A DNA stretch of 64,000 nt from Halichondria panicea (lineage: Eukaryota > Porifera > Demospongiae > Suberitida > Halichondriidae), in assembly GCF_963675165.1 (NCBI RefSeq), contig NC_087380.1:5836071-5900070 (forward strand), read 5' to 3'. The first letter of the stretch is position 1, and each line of letters begins with the position of its first letter. Of this stretch, positions 33,807 through 45,433 are shown piece after piece. Below the pieces are notes generated by a model. It saw only the letters and a list, made by a program, of their open reading frames with translations. It had not been told where the DNA came from and did no database searches. Both the position numbers and the translations under genes were made by a program.

Positions 33807-36800
33807 ATGACAATGTACAAGCAATTATTATTGCTCGTAGCTGTTGTTGTTTTAACAGCTACTGATGGAGACTTTGCTAACGAAACTGAAAATTGGAAAG
33901 AGGTAACAGTACTGTGCCAAGAGGTTGAATTCGTTGAATTTCTTCTTGAAAATATCAAGAACGAGACACGAGTAATTTTAGCAGATTGTGGAAAGAAAAA
34001 CTTTGTTGTATCTTCTAACTTCAGAATTTCATCGATAGACAAACTTCGCATCCATGGAAGACAATCGAATCTCTCTAGAATACATTGCACGAACAACACA
34101 GCAATTATATTTACAGATGTCACGAACCTCCACTTGGAAAATTTTCACATACAAAACTGTGGTTGGAATGAAACGCATAATGGAGGATTAAAAATAACCA
34201 ACTGTACAAATGTCACACTAAATGGAGTTACAATTGAGAACAGCTGGAGAACTGGTTTGATAATGATTAACGTTAGAGGCAACGTACTAATTGAGTACAG
34301 CAATTTCTTGAATAATGGCAGGCACCAAAGCAACTTAACACAGCAACTAATGAACAGCACTTACAATGACTTTCACGAGAGAGGAGGAGGTATGCAAGTA
34401 ATGATAGGCGATGGTCAAGCAAATGGTTTCTTTACCATGAGGGAGTGTTACTTCTCAAACAACTTTGCCTCTCATGGAGGTGGCCTATTCTTAGTTATTC
34501 ACGAAGCAGCTACACAAAATAACATAACAATTGAGAAAACAGTTTTCCAGAATAATCATTGTTACTATGGCGGTGGCGGTGGAGGAGTGCAAATTGGGTA
34601 TGTACAAGAGGACGAAAATAACGACACAATCACAAACAACAGTGTTTTTTTTAAAGAATGTGATTTTTCTCAAAATACAGCCAGGTATGGAGGAGGTACA
34701 GCAGTTTTTTCTACATTTGGTTCTCTCGTATTCTCACAAAATGATGTTTTGACTTTCACTTCTTGCAATTGGACAAATAATTCAGCGATTCTTGGACTGG
34801 CAATGGACATTTCTGTAGCACCTTGGGAAACTTTCGTGTCACGGCGACACCTCCCCTCCCCCGTATTTATCGACTGTGTTTTCTATGGAAACGCTGACCT
34901 ATCCACCAAAAATCACCATTCATTCTTAACAAAGACAGAGGTATCTTAGTCGTAACCAAATTCAGACTGGAGTTTAAAAATCGGATAGTTTTTTGTCAAA
35001 ATTTAGGCTCTGCTATTGAAGCTACATCAGCAACATTGAACTTTCAATCCAATTCAAATGTGAAATTTATTGAAAACAATGGCCTTCATGGCGCTGCAAT
35101 GAATTTGAAAGCATCAACAGAGGTATTCATTCGTGACAACTCATTCTTTTTGTTAAAACAACAATGCCACTTACAGTGGAGGCGCTATATATGTAGAATT
35201 TTCAGATAAACATTCATTTTTTACTTCAAAAAGATGCTTCTTTAGGTATGTTGGTGGGGAAGAGCCTAAAAATGTCACATTTGTATTTAAGAAGAACTTT
35301 GCGGGGGTAGATTCTTCGAGACCACATTCTCAGTTAAACAAAGAAAATGTTAGACATCGAGGTGATTCGATATTTGCTACTTCTGTTATACCTTGCTTTG
35401 AAAAATGCATTCAATCATTGCAAACTGATGTATCATTGCCTATAACTGATACTCTCAAATGTATTGGACAGTTTTCGTTTGATGAACTTGACACTAAACG
35501 AAGACAAATATCCACATCTCCACACCATTTTGCAGCCACAGAAACTACCAGTAGCTTTGAATACGATAATATGTGCTCAGTAATTGTCAATATCACAAAC
35601 AATTGGATAAAGAGGAATCCCAACTATCAACCAGAAAGATTCAATCCATTTGAGGGACCACTTCATCTAATCCCTGGAAAATCAACGAAGATACCACTGC
35701 GGCTAATAGACGATTTATGCGGTGTGGTTTTCTTTATTGTACAAGTAAAAGTAGTGTCATCAGAAATGGACTCACTAATTATTCACGCCGCTCATTCGGT
35801 AGTCACAGACAATTCTTTAACTCTTTACAGAGAAGAAAATGACACAGGACACATATAACTTACAACTTTTGGAGTCCGAGCTATCAGCGTAACAATCAAA
35901 GTAAAAATCGACCAGTGTCCTCCCGGTTATATACGACACAGCGATAATGGATTAAAGGCATGTCGGTGCTCTAGTATCAACAGAATGAACTATCGTGGGA
36001 TTGAGAGGTGTAATGAGAGTGAATTTAGAGCTTACGTAAAGCATGGATATTGGGTAGGGTATGTTGAAGATCCTAATGAGTTGAGTTTAGCTAGTGCTCT
36101 GTGCCCAAGAGGATTCTGCTCAAATAATACAGCCCCACCAAAAGAGCATTTACTACCAGCAAACATTAATTAGTGAGGATATAAGCCTGTACATTTGCAA
36201 CGCTAACAGGACTGGTATGATTTGTGGATTATGCAAGGAGTACCATTCAGCCTACTATCATTCAACGTCTTTCTATTGTGGTAGTAACGATCTATGCCAT
36301 CTGGGTTGGCTGTTTTATATTCTGTCCGAGATTATCCCCGTTACGACACTGTTTCTGGTAGTAATCGTATTTAACATTTCATTCACATCAAGGCCGCTAA
36401 ATGGAGTCATCTTTTTCATCCAAATGATTGACACACTAAAGATAAATGCAGAGAATATTATTTGGTTTGACCGCCCATTGTATACCCTAGCTCAAGTTTA
36501 TCAATTTGTTTTTCGGATGTTTAGTTTAAATTTTTTCTCAAACTGAGATTTGTCTTTTTGTCTCCTACAAAATGCTTCAGCTATGGATGTGCTAGCCCTC
36601 AAGTACATCACCATTATATACAGCCTCTTACTCGTTATCGGAACAGTCCTTTTACTAAAAATGTGTAACTTCAAGCTCTGTGGGAAATCTCCGCCTAGCC
36701 TCAAAGGTTCCATTATCCATGGTCTGTCTGGTTTTCTAGTAATGAGCTACTCAGAATGCACAAAAGTTTCTCTTATGATACTGACAAGATCAAAACTCAG

Positions 36801-37588
36801 TATTGGACCTGAAAAGGTTGACTATGTTGCTTTCTACAATGGAGATTATTCGTACATGGGACCTGAGCATTTGAAATATGCCATTCCAGCAATTATCTTC
36901 CTTCAAACCATGGTAGCAATACCTCCTCTGTTGCTACTCACCTACCCCTTGTGTTACAAGCTGTTTGCTCTGTTGAGGATAGAGGAATCGAAGTGTGTGC
37001 ACATCACCTGCGAGATCGTCCCTCTAGAAAAAACCAATCCACTTTTCGATTCTATACAAGGAGCTTTCAAAGATCGCTATCGCTTTTTTGCTAGTCTCTA
37101 CTTTCTCTATAGATTGTGTGCTCTACTATCCTTCACACTATCAAATACACTTACTACACACTACACACTAACTGGAGCGCTGCTGGTTTTCATGCTCACT
37201 ATCCACGCTACATTTTGTCCATACAAAAAGAGGTGGCACAATTAATATTTTGGATGCTATATATATTGTTTTGCAACCTAATTATCATCAACACGATAAC
37301 GCATATTACAACTACAGTTTCTCTTTTCTAAAAGTTAGCTCCTCTATTCTAGTAACAGGGATGATCAGTTTGCAATCCGTACTAATACTTCTCCCATTAG
37401 TCTACTTGATTGCCTTTACTATATATTCAATAGTGGTGAAAACAAAACCACTATGCACACTCAGATGTTGTAGGTCTGCTCAACAAAATACAGAGGACGA
37501 TTCCGATATTATTTTGAAGATTTTTTGGATGAAAGGAACATTGAAAATTCAACAGACGACAACAATACTAGTGATTACACCTTACTGA
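33807..37588 (+). pseudogene. Beta-helix / multi-TM surface protein, paralog C (pseudogene)
   Basis: Same layout as paralogs A and B from the ATG at 33807 (MTMYKQLLLLVAVVVLTATDG). Breaks: a one-base loss near 34905, another indel near 35155 (TTAAAACAACA), CAA to TAA at about 35856, a four-base insertion at about 36165-36172, a TGA at about 36544, four-base insertions near 37242 and 37256, and others towards the end. The 5' third is almost identical to B, while parts of the middle match A better (for example the TTSSFEYDNMCSVIVN segment). No product of normal length can be made. Confidence 0.93.
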
Positions 37589-38741
37589 AAAATGACTGTC
37601 ACAGATAATGATAACCCTTTCCAGGTCAGCCGCACACAATCTGGAACAACCTGGAACAGTTCCATCACTTTAGTTTGCATCTGAGCCCAACCCACCAAAT
37701 TAGCTTGATGTTACGCCGCCCCCAATGAAGTGGCTATGGCTTGTAGAGATGGGCGTGGGTCAATGGCTGTGCCACAAACTAACATCGATTTTATGCCTTG
37801 CTGCTGCCTCGATGGAAGTATGTGTGGCCTTTAAAAGCTGCACTCTGGTCAACTCTAAGCTGCTTAGCAAGCATGTAGACTATTGTAGAGCTTGTGTCTA
37901 CTTGTGAAGTGCCTGTGTACACAAATGGCTTGCTGCTTCCTCTTCGAAAATATTCTATGGCTACAAAGATAGTCCAGAGGGTCTACCAATGGATACTACT
38001 CAGTCCTACATGCTGTAGAGCTTGTTTTAAACCTTTTTTAATTGAACAGCTCAGCAGAACTTCAAAGGATAATTGCATTCATGATACTATCCAATCTGCC
38101 ACAGAATCCAATATCATGCAACATTCACAAGTTGATAGCACGCTCCCTCCCAGATTGTTGTTGTAAAATTTACAACAATTTGACCAGTAAAGGGATAAAG
38201 GATTAAATACTACAGTTTACGAACCTAAATGTTTATAGACTTCGGGCATTCACTAGTATACAAGGACCCCTATAGTACTTAGTGTGTAAACACATTACCA
38301 TAATACACTGGACACCCAATTATGTTTACACTATAAAAAGTTGAATGTGAGTGCTGATTGAGATTGCATGCAGTCTAATCCACTGTATAATTATAATTAT
38401 GCTCCAATGATATAGCTCATGCACTTCTTCCTATAATTATTACAGCTTCACTGTTCACGTATTTCGGTTGGTACTTGATATTTTATAAAAATTATAGTCC
38501 GAGGGAAAACCCCACCTTCTATGTGCCCTTTATCATGTTGCTTGCTCTAAATCTATAGATCTAGCTAGCTTAATTAGCAAAAGCAAAATCCAGCGCTATA
38601 CTACAATAACTGCATGCTCTACATAATTATATTAATAGTGCTGGGATGAAGATAGCAATGAAGACTCATTAAGCATAGTTACACAAAACTACAAAAATAC
38701 AAAACTACAAAAATAGACATTTAACTACTTGAGTGTACATA
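37589..38741. other. Intergenic with dispersed repeat and a recent duplicate
   Basis: About 37660-38180 aligns with 7775-8350 (a dispersed repeat). 38490-38678 is one copy of a 180-bp direct repeat whose partner lies in the next gene's last intron. No gene seen. Confidence 0.65.
38490..38678. repeat. Direct repeat copy 1 flanking the last GTPase exon
   Basis: Nearly identical to 39028-39208; the main difference is about 10 extra bases (cataattata). The two copies bracket the terminal coding exon 38742-38969. Confidence 0.92.
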
Positions 38742-41700
38742 CTACTTCGAGTGTACATAGAGTCTGAGTTGCTTGGCCACTTCGTCCTGTTCCAGTTGGC
38801 TCTCAAACACACCGGCCAGCCAGTCACCCACCGCTTGGGGTGGGGCGATCCCGGCATCCTTTAACCTCTCTCGTCCCTCGGGAGTGTTCAAGACAGAATC
38901 ACGGTCTTGGCTGAATGAGAAGAGCTGCACTTCATGAGACGGCACATCACCAAGCTGCTCCCTGATCATCTGTGAACAAGGGGTGGGATTTGTCGGAAGC
39001 ACATGAAAAAACAAATCTAAAACCTCAAAATTATAGTCCGAGGGAAAACCCCACCTTCTGAGTGCCCTTTATCATGTTGCTTGCTCTAAATCTATAGATC
39101 TAGCTAGCTTAATTAGCAAAAGCAAAAGCCAGCGCTATACTACAATAACTGCATGCTCTATATTAATAGTGCTGGGATGAAGATAGCAATGAAGACTCAT
39201 TAAGCATACTCAAGCTGTTGAACATGTTATGGTATACTGTAATATCTAGCTAATTCGTCTGAACTCACTGAGCATTCCTCAGTGATTCTTTGTTTGATGT
39301 AGCTGGCGTCGGGGTGGGAGCCATCTTTGCCCATGTGCTCAGCGTAGAGCTTGTCAGCATAGGTGAGGCACACCAGTACAGGAACTGATTTGTCCTCCAG
39401 CATCTCAAGCCATTTCTTGGCTGACTGGGTGTGTGCTTTCCTGGAGGGTGACAACGTTGTAAATTATAACGATATATTAATTTGTCACTGTTTCTACTAG
39501 ACTACATGTAGTCTAATTAGCAAAATGTAATGACACTGTGGTGGGATCAACTTTAATTCAGCATGCCTGGCCAATTGCAGTTGTAATAGTTCTGTTACGT
39601 AGTAAAATGAGTATTTATAGAGCAATCAGTCAAAAATGAAGCACATGCAGTAGTAAACACCCGCCTAAAAATATATCTGGACGCACTGGTAAGACAAAAG
39701 TCAAAGAAGATGGAACGCTTACATTGATCTCAGTATAATTATGTGTGGCAGATAATAATTAAATTAACCTGTAGTCCACTACGAAGATGACCACTTGTGC
39801 GAGGGCCAGGAGGAGCTCACATAGGTCAGGAATAGTGTCATCTCTGTCATCCACACCAGGGAAGTCGATCACGTCCATTCCATCAATCACACCCTCAAGA
39901 TTGTATAGGAACGGGATTGTGGTACGCTTGACAGCTGTGGTACCAACTGGGACCTACATGAGAAGCAAAAGCAGTAATGCATGACGTGTGCGCATACAAG
40001 CAAAAAATTGGCCACAGTTAAGTTAGCATAAAACACATCTACATGATATATACCTCAATGTTGAAGAGGGTGCTAACGAGGAGGGACTTCCTCGAGTTGA
40101 CGAGCCCCACCACGCCCACAGTTGTGTACTTGGCCAGCTCCTCCCTCAGATTGTGTATCATGAGAGCCCACTTAATCCAGCAGGCTATCAGAGAGCGATG
40201 TGTGGGAACAACCAGAGAAAGGACGTCTTCTTTGAAGAGCTTGTCCCAGTCTCGTACAAATACTTCGAGAGGGGTCGATTCGCTGATGTTTAGCTTCTTG
40301 CAGAGCTCAATAAGTTGGCGTTCGAGTGAGTAGCTGATGTAGTGAGTGTTGCAACTGACTGTCTTGTCCATTCCCTGAATCAAAAACTGGAGCTTGCCAG
40401 CATAGTTGTGATCAGCAGTGGTTGTCTTCTCAGCAAAGATGCCTCTAATGTACTCCTTGACTTGCACCAGAAGAGATCCGGAAGGAATTGAGTGAATGAC
40501 TGCATTCATGTCACCTAAGGAGAGACTGAACATTGCCCATACACCAACAGCGGCAGCATTCACAAGAGCACCTAGTGCCTTAGCTGTGTTGAACTCAGAC
40601 TTGACTAAAGGAACTTTGATTTGATTTTCCATGAACGCCCCCAAAAGGTATGTGCACATTTTAAGATCCTTAGAGCGAATGTAGTTAACTAAGTCTAACA
40701 TCTTTGAGTTGTACAGTTGGGAGAGCCTCTGTCGTTGGTCTTCTTTCAAACTTGTATCACTTGAATCACTGATTGATTGCTGTGATAGCTGTGATAGCTT
40801 CTTTCGACTAACAACAAGAATTTCTAATGGTGATCTTTCTTGAGAATCCAGAGTTGGGTAGATCATACCGAGCTTTAAATCATTGATAGCATTTATCTGT
40901 TCATAATTTTGGGTATTCCTTGATACTCTGCCAGACAATAATAGTATGCGAGACAATAGCTGGAGATTAGGGTGACTTGGTAAAATGGTTTGCAAATATT
41001 CATGTGCATCACTTTGGGTAAATTTTGTCCCACCCTGATAGTAGTGCGCTTGATGGGACTGTTTTGCGTAGAAAGCTTCCCTGTCAATAATTTTATTGAC
41101 AGTAGTGGCACCAGTAGCTCGAGAGGTTTGCTTAGCATACTTCTGGTAGTGTGCACGAGCTGTTTCTCTCGTCACAGTTTTACCTGATACGAACTGCTTC
41201 CAGTTAAGATACTGATCTTCATTTGAATTAAGTTTTTTAGGCTGACCTGTGGTAAGAGTTTGAGCAACCCAAAAAGCACTTTCACCACCTGTTAACAACA
41301 GAAGGGAAGGAGGAAGATCGAGCTGAGAAGACTCCAAAAGGCTACAACATCTGGTCATAATCTCTAGATCATCAGATATGGCAATTGTATGAAAAATGCT
41401 CTCAATAGGAACAACAGAAACTATCTGCTCCAAGAAATGTTTAACTGTGTTGAATCGATGAGAGAACACCTTCAACTTGGTTGTGTGAGGGTGCTGTTCC
41501 AGCAGAGTACTTAGATATGCTGTCTCGATCAGCTCCGAGGGAGTGAGTTTAGCAAGCTGCTCTTGTCGAAAGGTGAAATGAAATACCTATTTATGAGAAG
41601 ATTAAGTAAGTCAACGGTTGTCAAAAACATAAGGAATGCAAAAATAAACGACTCTCAACTGGTTGGTTAGATACGTGCAACAACCAAAGACAGTAGATTT

Positions 41701-44684
41701 TTTTTTTACATAGTTTGTTGCATATCTTTTGAAGTTTAGGTGATATGAGTGCAGGTACTGAAAGTTCAACTATTGGCGCTTCCATTGGACCACCACCTGT
41801 TACATCATATGACATCATCAATATAAAATGGCTGTCTGAAGATGTGTACTTCTGAAAATATGTTAGGAATAGAAGTAGCTTATTTCTTTGAGTTAAGATC
41901 TGAAATGTGTTGTGTATGAACTTGAGGATATTGCTCATCTTTTGAGCTTCAACGGAAGTCTGGGCTACTAGTAAGTTCTGAGAAATACTGCATTTTGTTA
42001 TTTTTTGGTGGCAAATAATTATGTTAGGAATACAACGTTCGATTTTATGCTACCGTAAGACCTCGATTTAAGGCGACACTTTTAAATAATTACGTTTTGC
42101 GAAAGTAGAGTTTTAATGTACACAAAAAAAATGAATTTATATGGTGCTATAATATGGGCGAAATGTCCAAGTGTCGCATATTTAGAGGGTCGCCTTAAAT
42201 AGAGGTTTTACGGTAGTTAATTAAGGTCTGATTTTTGAGAAGCATGTACTACAATAGTATACTTTCATTTGTACTAACTTACTTACAGGAGCTAGACAAG
42301 ACTAGTCTTTTCTTTGCTAGAGCAGCCCTTCTTGTCAAAAATGGTGATTTTGCTCCGTTTTACTGATATTTGCTACATCCAAGCTCATGTGATGTCTACC
42401 TGCAACTACCCAGTTGGTGTTGGTCATTCTGTATCACAGAGGCGTGGCAATTGAGCTTACTACGTAGCCAAATCATCAATGAAAATCACTGTTTTTGACA
42501 AGATGGGCCGCTCTAGCAAAAAAGAGACTAGCCTAACTCCTGTAAGTTAGTACAGATGAAAAGTACACTATTGTAGTACATGCGGCTCAAAAATCAGACC
42601 TTAACTAACATAAACTCAAAAGTTGTATTCCTAACATACTTTCCAAAGAAGCAACAAAATGCAGTATTTCTCGGAACTTACTAGTAGCCCAGATTTCCGT
42701 TGAAGCTTAAAAGTTAAACAATATATAGACAAGTTCATACACAACAAATTTCAGATCTTAACTCAAGCTACTTCTGTTCCTAACGGATTTTCAGAGGTAC
42801 ACATCTTCAGACAGCCATTTAGCGCCAATAGTTGAACTTTCAGTACCTGCACTCAAATAGATCATATCACTTTTACTTTAGAAGATAAGCCACAAAATAT
42901 AAAAATGTTCACCCCCAAAAAAATCTACTCTCTTTGGTTGTTGCACTGTACAGGATTTAAAATTATAAACGAAAACATTGTCTTTTGAAAACTGTGTTGA
43001 TACAGCTAAGGCCACTGTTAGTTACATACTTGTTTCAGATCAACCTCCCTCCTCGGTTTTGCTCACCTCCTCAATTAAGTCATTATTGCTGATGTCAGCC
43101 ATTATTTGAGGTCAAAGTCTTTTTGTTTGCTGACATTGCATTATTTTACCATGTGCAAGTTGCATTGTGCACCAAAAATCCAGTGCGTAAAAAAATTGTT
43201 TTCTATTTTTATGTTCAGACTCCGTCTTTTTGTCACTTAAAAAAACAGGATATGACGTCATCAAATAATGGTATAATGGGTAATGAAGACCTCCCTCCCT
43301 CATCGGGTTGAGCTCAGAGGAGGTTGGACACGAAGCCAAAAAGTTAATAATGACGTAGTCTTTATTAAAATATTAACATTCTTGAACCTTGAACCTACTT
43401 TTATCAAGCTCTTTTCTAGCCAGCAGGCCACCTTTTCATTCTGGAAACAAGAGCATACTTAGATGATGATATAGCTGAGCTATACATTCACTCTACAGCA
43501 CGGTAGCTCCTACTTTATAAAGGTCAGAGGTCAGTTTGACATGACAGAACTACGACCTTTGTGAGAGGTCACCCCTTTTAGGCACTGCACGATTTCTCTG
43601 GAGGGGCGCAGTAGCTAAAAGTTAACTAATTTGCAGCAGCAGTAACATGAAGGGGCTACTTTATCACAAGAATCAGGGCGCGATGTGCAGTCAAACTTGC
43701 AAATTTACTGCACAAAACATAAGCTCACGTGATGATTCATTAGTGACCTTTTGACCCTGTCCACCCTCCTCTGGGTTGAGCTAGTATTCTCATCTGAAAC
43801 AAGTATGCAACTAACAGTAGCCTAATCTATATAGTGCTGATAAGAAACATGCATGATATACTGATTATACATGCATGCAGCCAGGGTTTTATGGGTTAGG
43901 AGGAAAATTCTCTCGTAACTCGATCCCCTTCACACCAGTTTGCAATTAAAACTTGTCTAGAGAGGGTCTACCATACTACTATACAGTTTAAAAATTGCAT
44001 TCAAATTTCAAATACTGTATTACTAGAATGTTTTGCGAGCATCAAACATTTGCGAACTTTGCGAGGGTTGATCAATTCGCAACAATTAAATCCGCAAAAC
44101 CTAAATTATTACTAGTAAAATACACATGATCCTTTCCAGAACGCAATAGTTAGATCGCAAAGGGTCAAATTTTCTGCTGATTTAGCTCATTCGCAAAGGT
44201 TTTTCACCCGCAAAATATTCTAGTAATACGGTACTCTTTCCCCCTATAACTAACAATCTTAGACTCTATAGATTACAGCGTGTATAACCCTAAACTGTAT
44301 TCTATACAACAAACCTTTCGTGAGACTTGTACTTGACCGTCTTTCACTGGATTGGAGAACTGACTAGAAAGTGCTGCTTTAACATGATCAGCATCCATGA
44401 CGATCCTCGTATCATTTTCAGCATCATAGTTAAACTGCAGTGAGTGCTGACTGGTGTCTTTGGCACAGACCTTCGTCTTGTATTGAGCAACTTGAATATG
44501 GTAACAGAACCACAGGTTGTTGCCATTCACTGTCACCGAAACCTCTCTACCATGGCGACGGAAATCGACAGATGTGATTGATGGTGTTACGACATTTAGA
44601 TTTTGTAGTGGTGAGCCAGGTTTAGGTGGTTGCTTGATGTAGCTCCTGAAGACAGCTTGTTGGTAAGATTCGGCATTATGCTGA
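38742..44684 (-). CDS. Protein with C-terminal P-loop GTPase domain
   Basis: Phased exons: 40054-41586, 39769-39953, 39269-39440, 38742-38969 (stop). The large exon begins VFHFTFRQEQLAKLT and runs through a mostly helical region with no recognised domain. It ends with the P-loop GLVNSRKS (G1). The next exon has TT and DFPGVDD (G3), the next TYADKL (a G4-like N/TKxD variant), and the last a possible G5 (FSFSQD) and a helical tail ending YVHSK. An upstream exon at 44305-44684 (an immunoglobulin/IPT-like piece, SVDFRRHGREVSVTVNGNNLWF) ends in the matching phase and is probably joined across a 2.7-kb repeat-filled intron, but this is not proven. The 5' end is not found. The GTPase is not of an obvious named family; dynamin-, GBP- or GIMAP-like folds are possible. 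Confidence 0.68.
39028..39208. repeat. Direct repeat copy 2 in the last GTPase intron
   Basis: Partner of 38490-38678 and almost identical to it. It lies in the intron before the terminal exon. Confidence 0.92.
41690..42945. repeat. Large imperfect palindrome (arms of several hundred bp)
   Basis: The left arm (about 41690-42350) and right arm (about 42480-42945) are reverse complements. Shared words include AGGTCTGATTTTTGAG, TAGTACAnATGAAA-type, TTTTTGACAAGA.GGGC and GTACACATCTTCAGACAGCC. The centre is near 42.4 kb. The left arm is longer because it carries the MITE at 42053-42213, which the right arm lacks. It lies in the long intron of the GTPase gene. Confidence 0.88.
42053..42213. mobile_element. 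MITE, family CCGTAAGACCTCG, TA target duplication
   Basis: Inverted ends CCGTAAGACCTCGATTTAAG and ...TAAATAGAGGTTTTACGG, TA on both sides (42051-42052, 42214-42215). The matching position in the other palindrome arm (near 42610) has the empty site. Degenerate relatives lie near 31.2 and 45.9-46.08 kb. Confidence 0.9.
43010..43822. mobile_element. 813-bp TIR element, TAA target duplication (PIF/Harbinger-like)
   Basis: 31-bp ends with two mismatches: GGCCACTGTTAGTTACATAC... and the inverted GGCTACTGTTAGTTGCATAC.... TAA lies at 43007-43009 and 43823-43825. A 3-bp TAA duplication with GG-starting ends is what PIF/Harbinger elements produce. The interior has further subterminal inverted words (gggttgagct) and no transposase. 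Confidence 0.88.
44015..44231. mobile_element. MITE, family C(T/C)GTATTACTAGAAT, TA target site
   Basis: The ends CTGTATTACTAGAATGTTTT and the inverted CCGTATTACTAGAATATTTT lie between TA dinucleotides (44013-44014, 44232-44233). 217 bp, no coding capacity. Confidence 0.85.
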
Positions 44685-44969
44685 AGTGAATTCGAAAAAT
44701 AAGCACATGTAATTAATGAAAGCACAGTGGAGGCGCAAAGCTTTATGTCATGAATTAAACATACTTATGTACACACTGTACCTGTACTTTGATAATTACA
44801 TAATTTTAATTATGCATCAGAGAATGGTGCAAAAGAGTGCATATGGGAAATGATCGACCATGATTACTGCTAATTTAAAAGAGGATGGAGTGCATATGGG
44901 AAATGATCGACAATGATTATTGCTAATTTAAAAGAGGATACCAAAACAGTGGCCAGGGGGAAGGAACTA

Positions 44970-45433
44970 CAGTGGAACCTCCACCTCCAAAGAGCAACCA
45001 CATGCTATACAACGGCCAAGAGCTTAGGTCCGGATTGAAACTACAATGACTTCAATGTAAAGCAACCTCTCAGGAGCGACTACCTCTCTACTTTGTATAA
45101 CGAGCAGCTTTCTAGTCCCCCAATCAGCTTTAGCAATGGAACCAGAACGGACAGCCACACCCAGAATTAACAGAAAATTATTGCTGAGATAACATTCTTT
45201 TGCACAATCGTGAAAACCTAGCTGTATAGCTTGTCCCTATACAGCTTTTTCAAAGCTTGTATGTGCTAAAGAAGCAGTTAGCAAAGCTCCAAGATTCATT
45301 TGCAGCAAGAAACAGCAAGAAATGGCTCAGAGCATACATAGCTGGCAATCGAAACCCCCAAGGAAGACCACCTCTCTGTAACGGCCAAAAGGCTGTTCCC
45401 CATGCAATGTGTCCTTTTATGGAGGTTCCACTG
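44970..45433. mobile_element. MITE, family CAGTGGAACC, 464 bp
   Basis: The ends CAGTGGAACCTCCA and TGGAGGTTCCACTG are perfect inverted copies flanked by TA. Same family as 8601-8799 but longer. Inner parts contain 'acggccaa' words on both sides. Confidence 0.9.

Noticed and set aside
41621-41938. Minus-strand frame upstream of the GTPase exon as an additional exon
   Set aside because: It lies within the palindrome arm, is copied with stops in the other arm, and its possible donor (gtaaaa) is in the wrong phase for the next exon.
43112-43339. 75-codon minus-strand frame
   Set aside because: Lies within the Harbinger-like TIR element; composition and start give no support for a gene.
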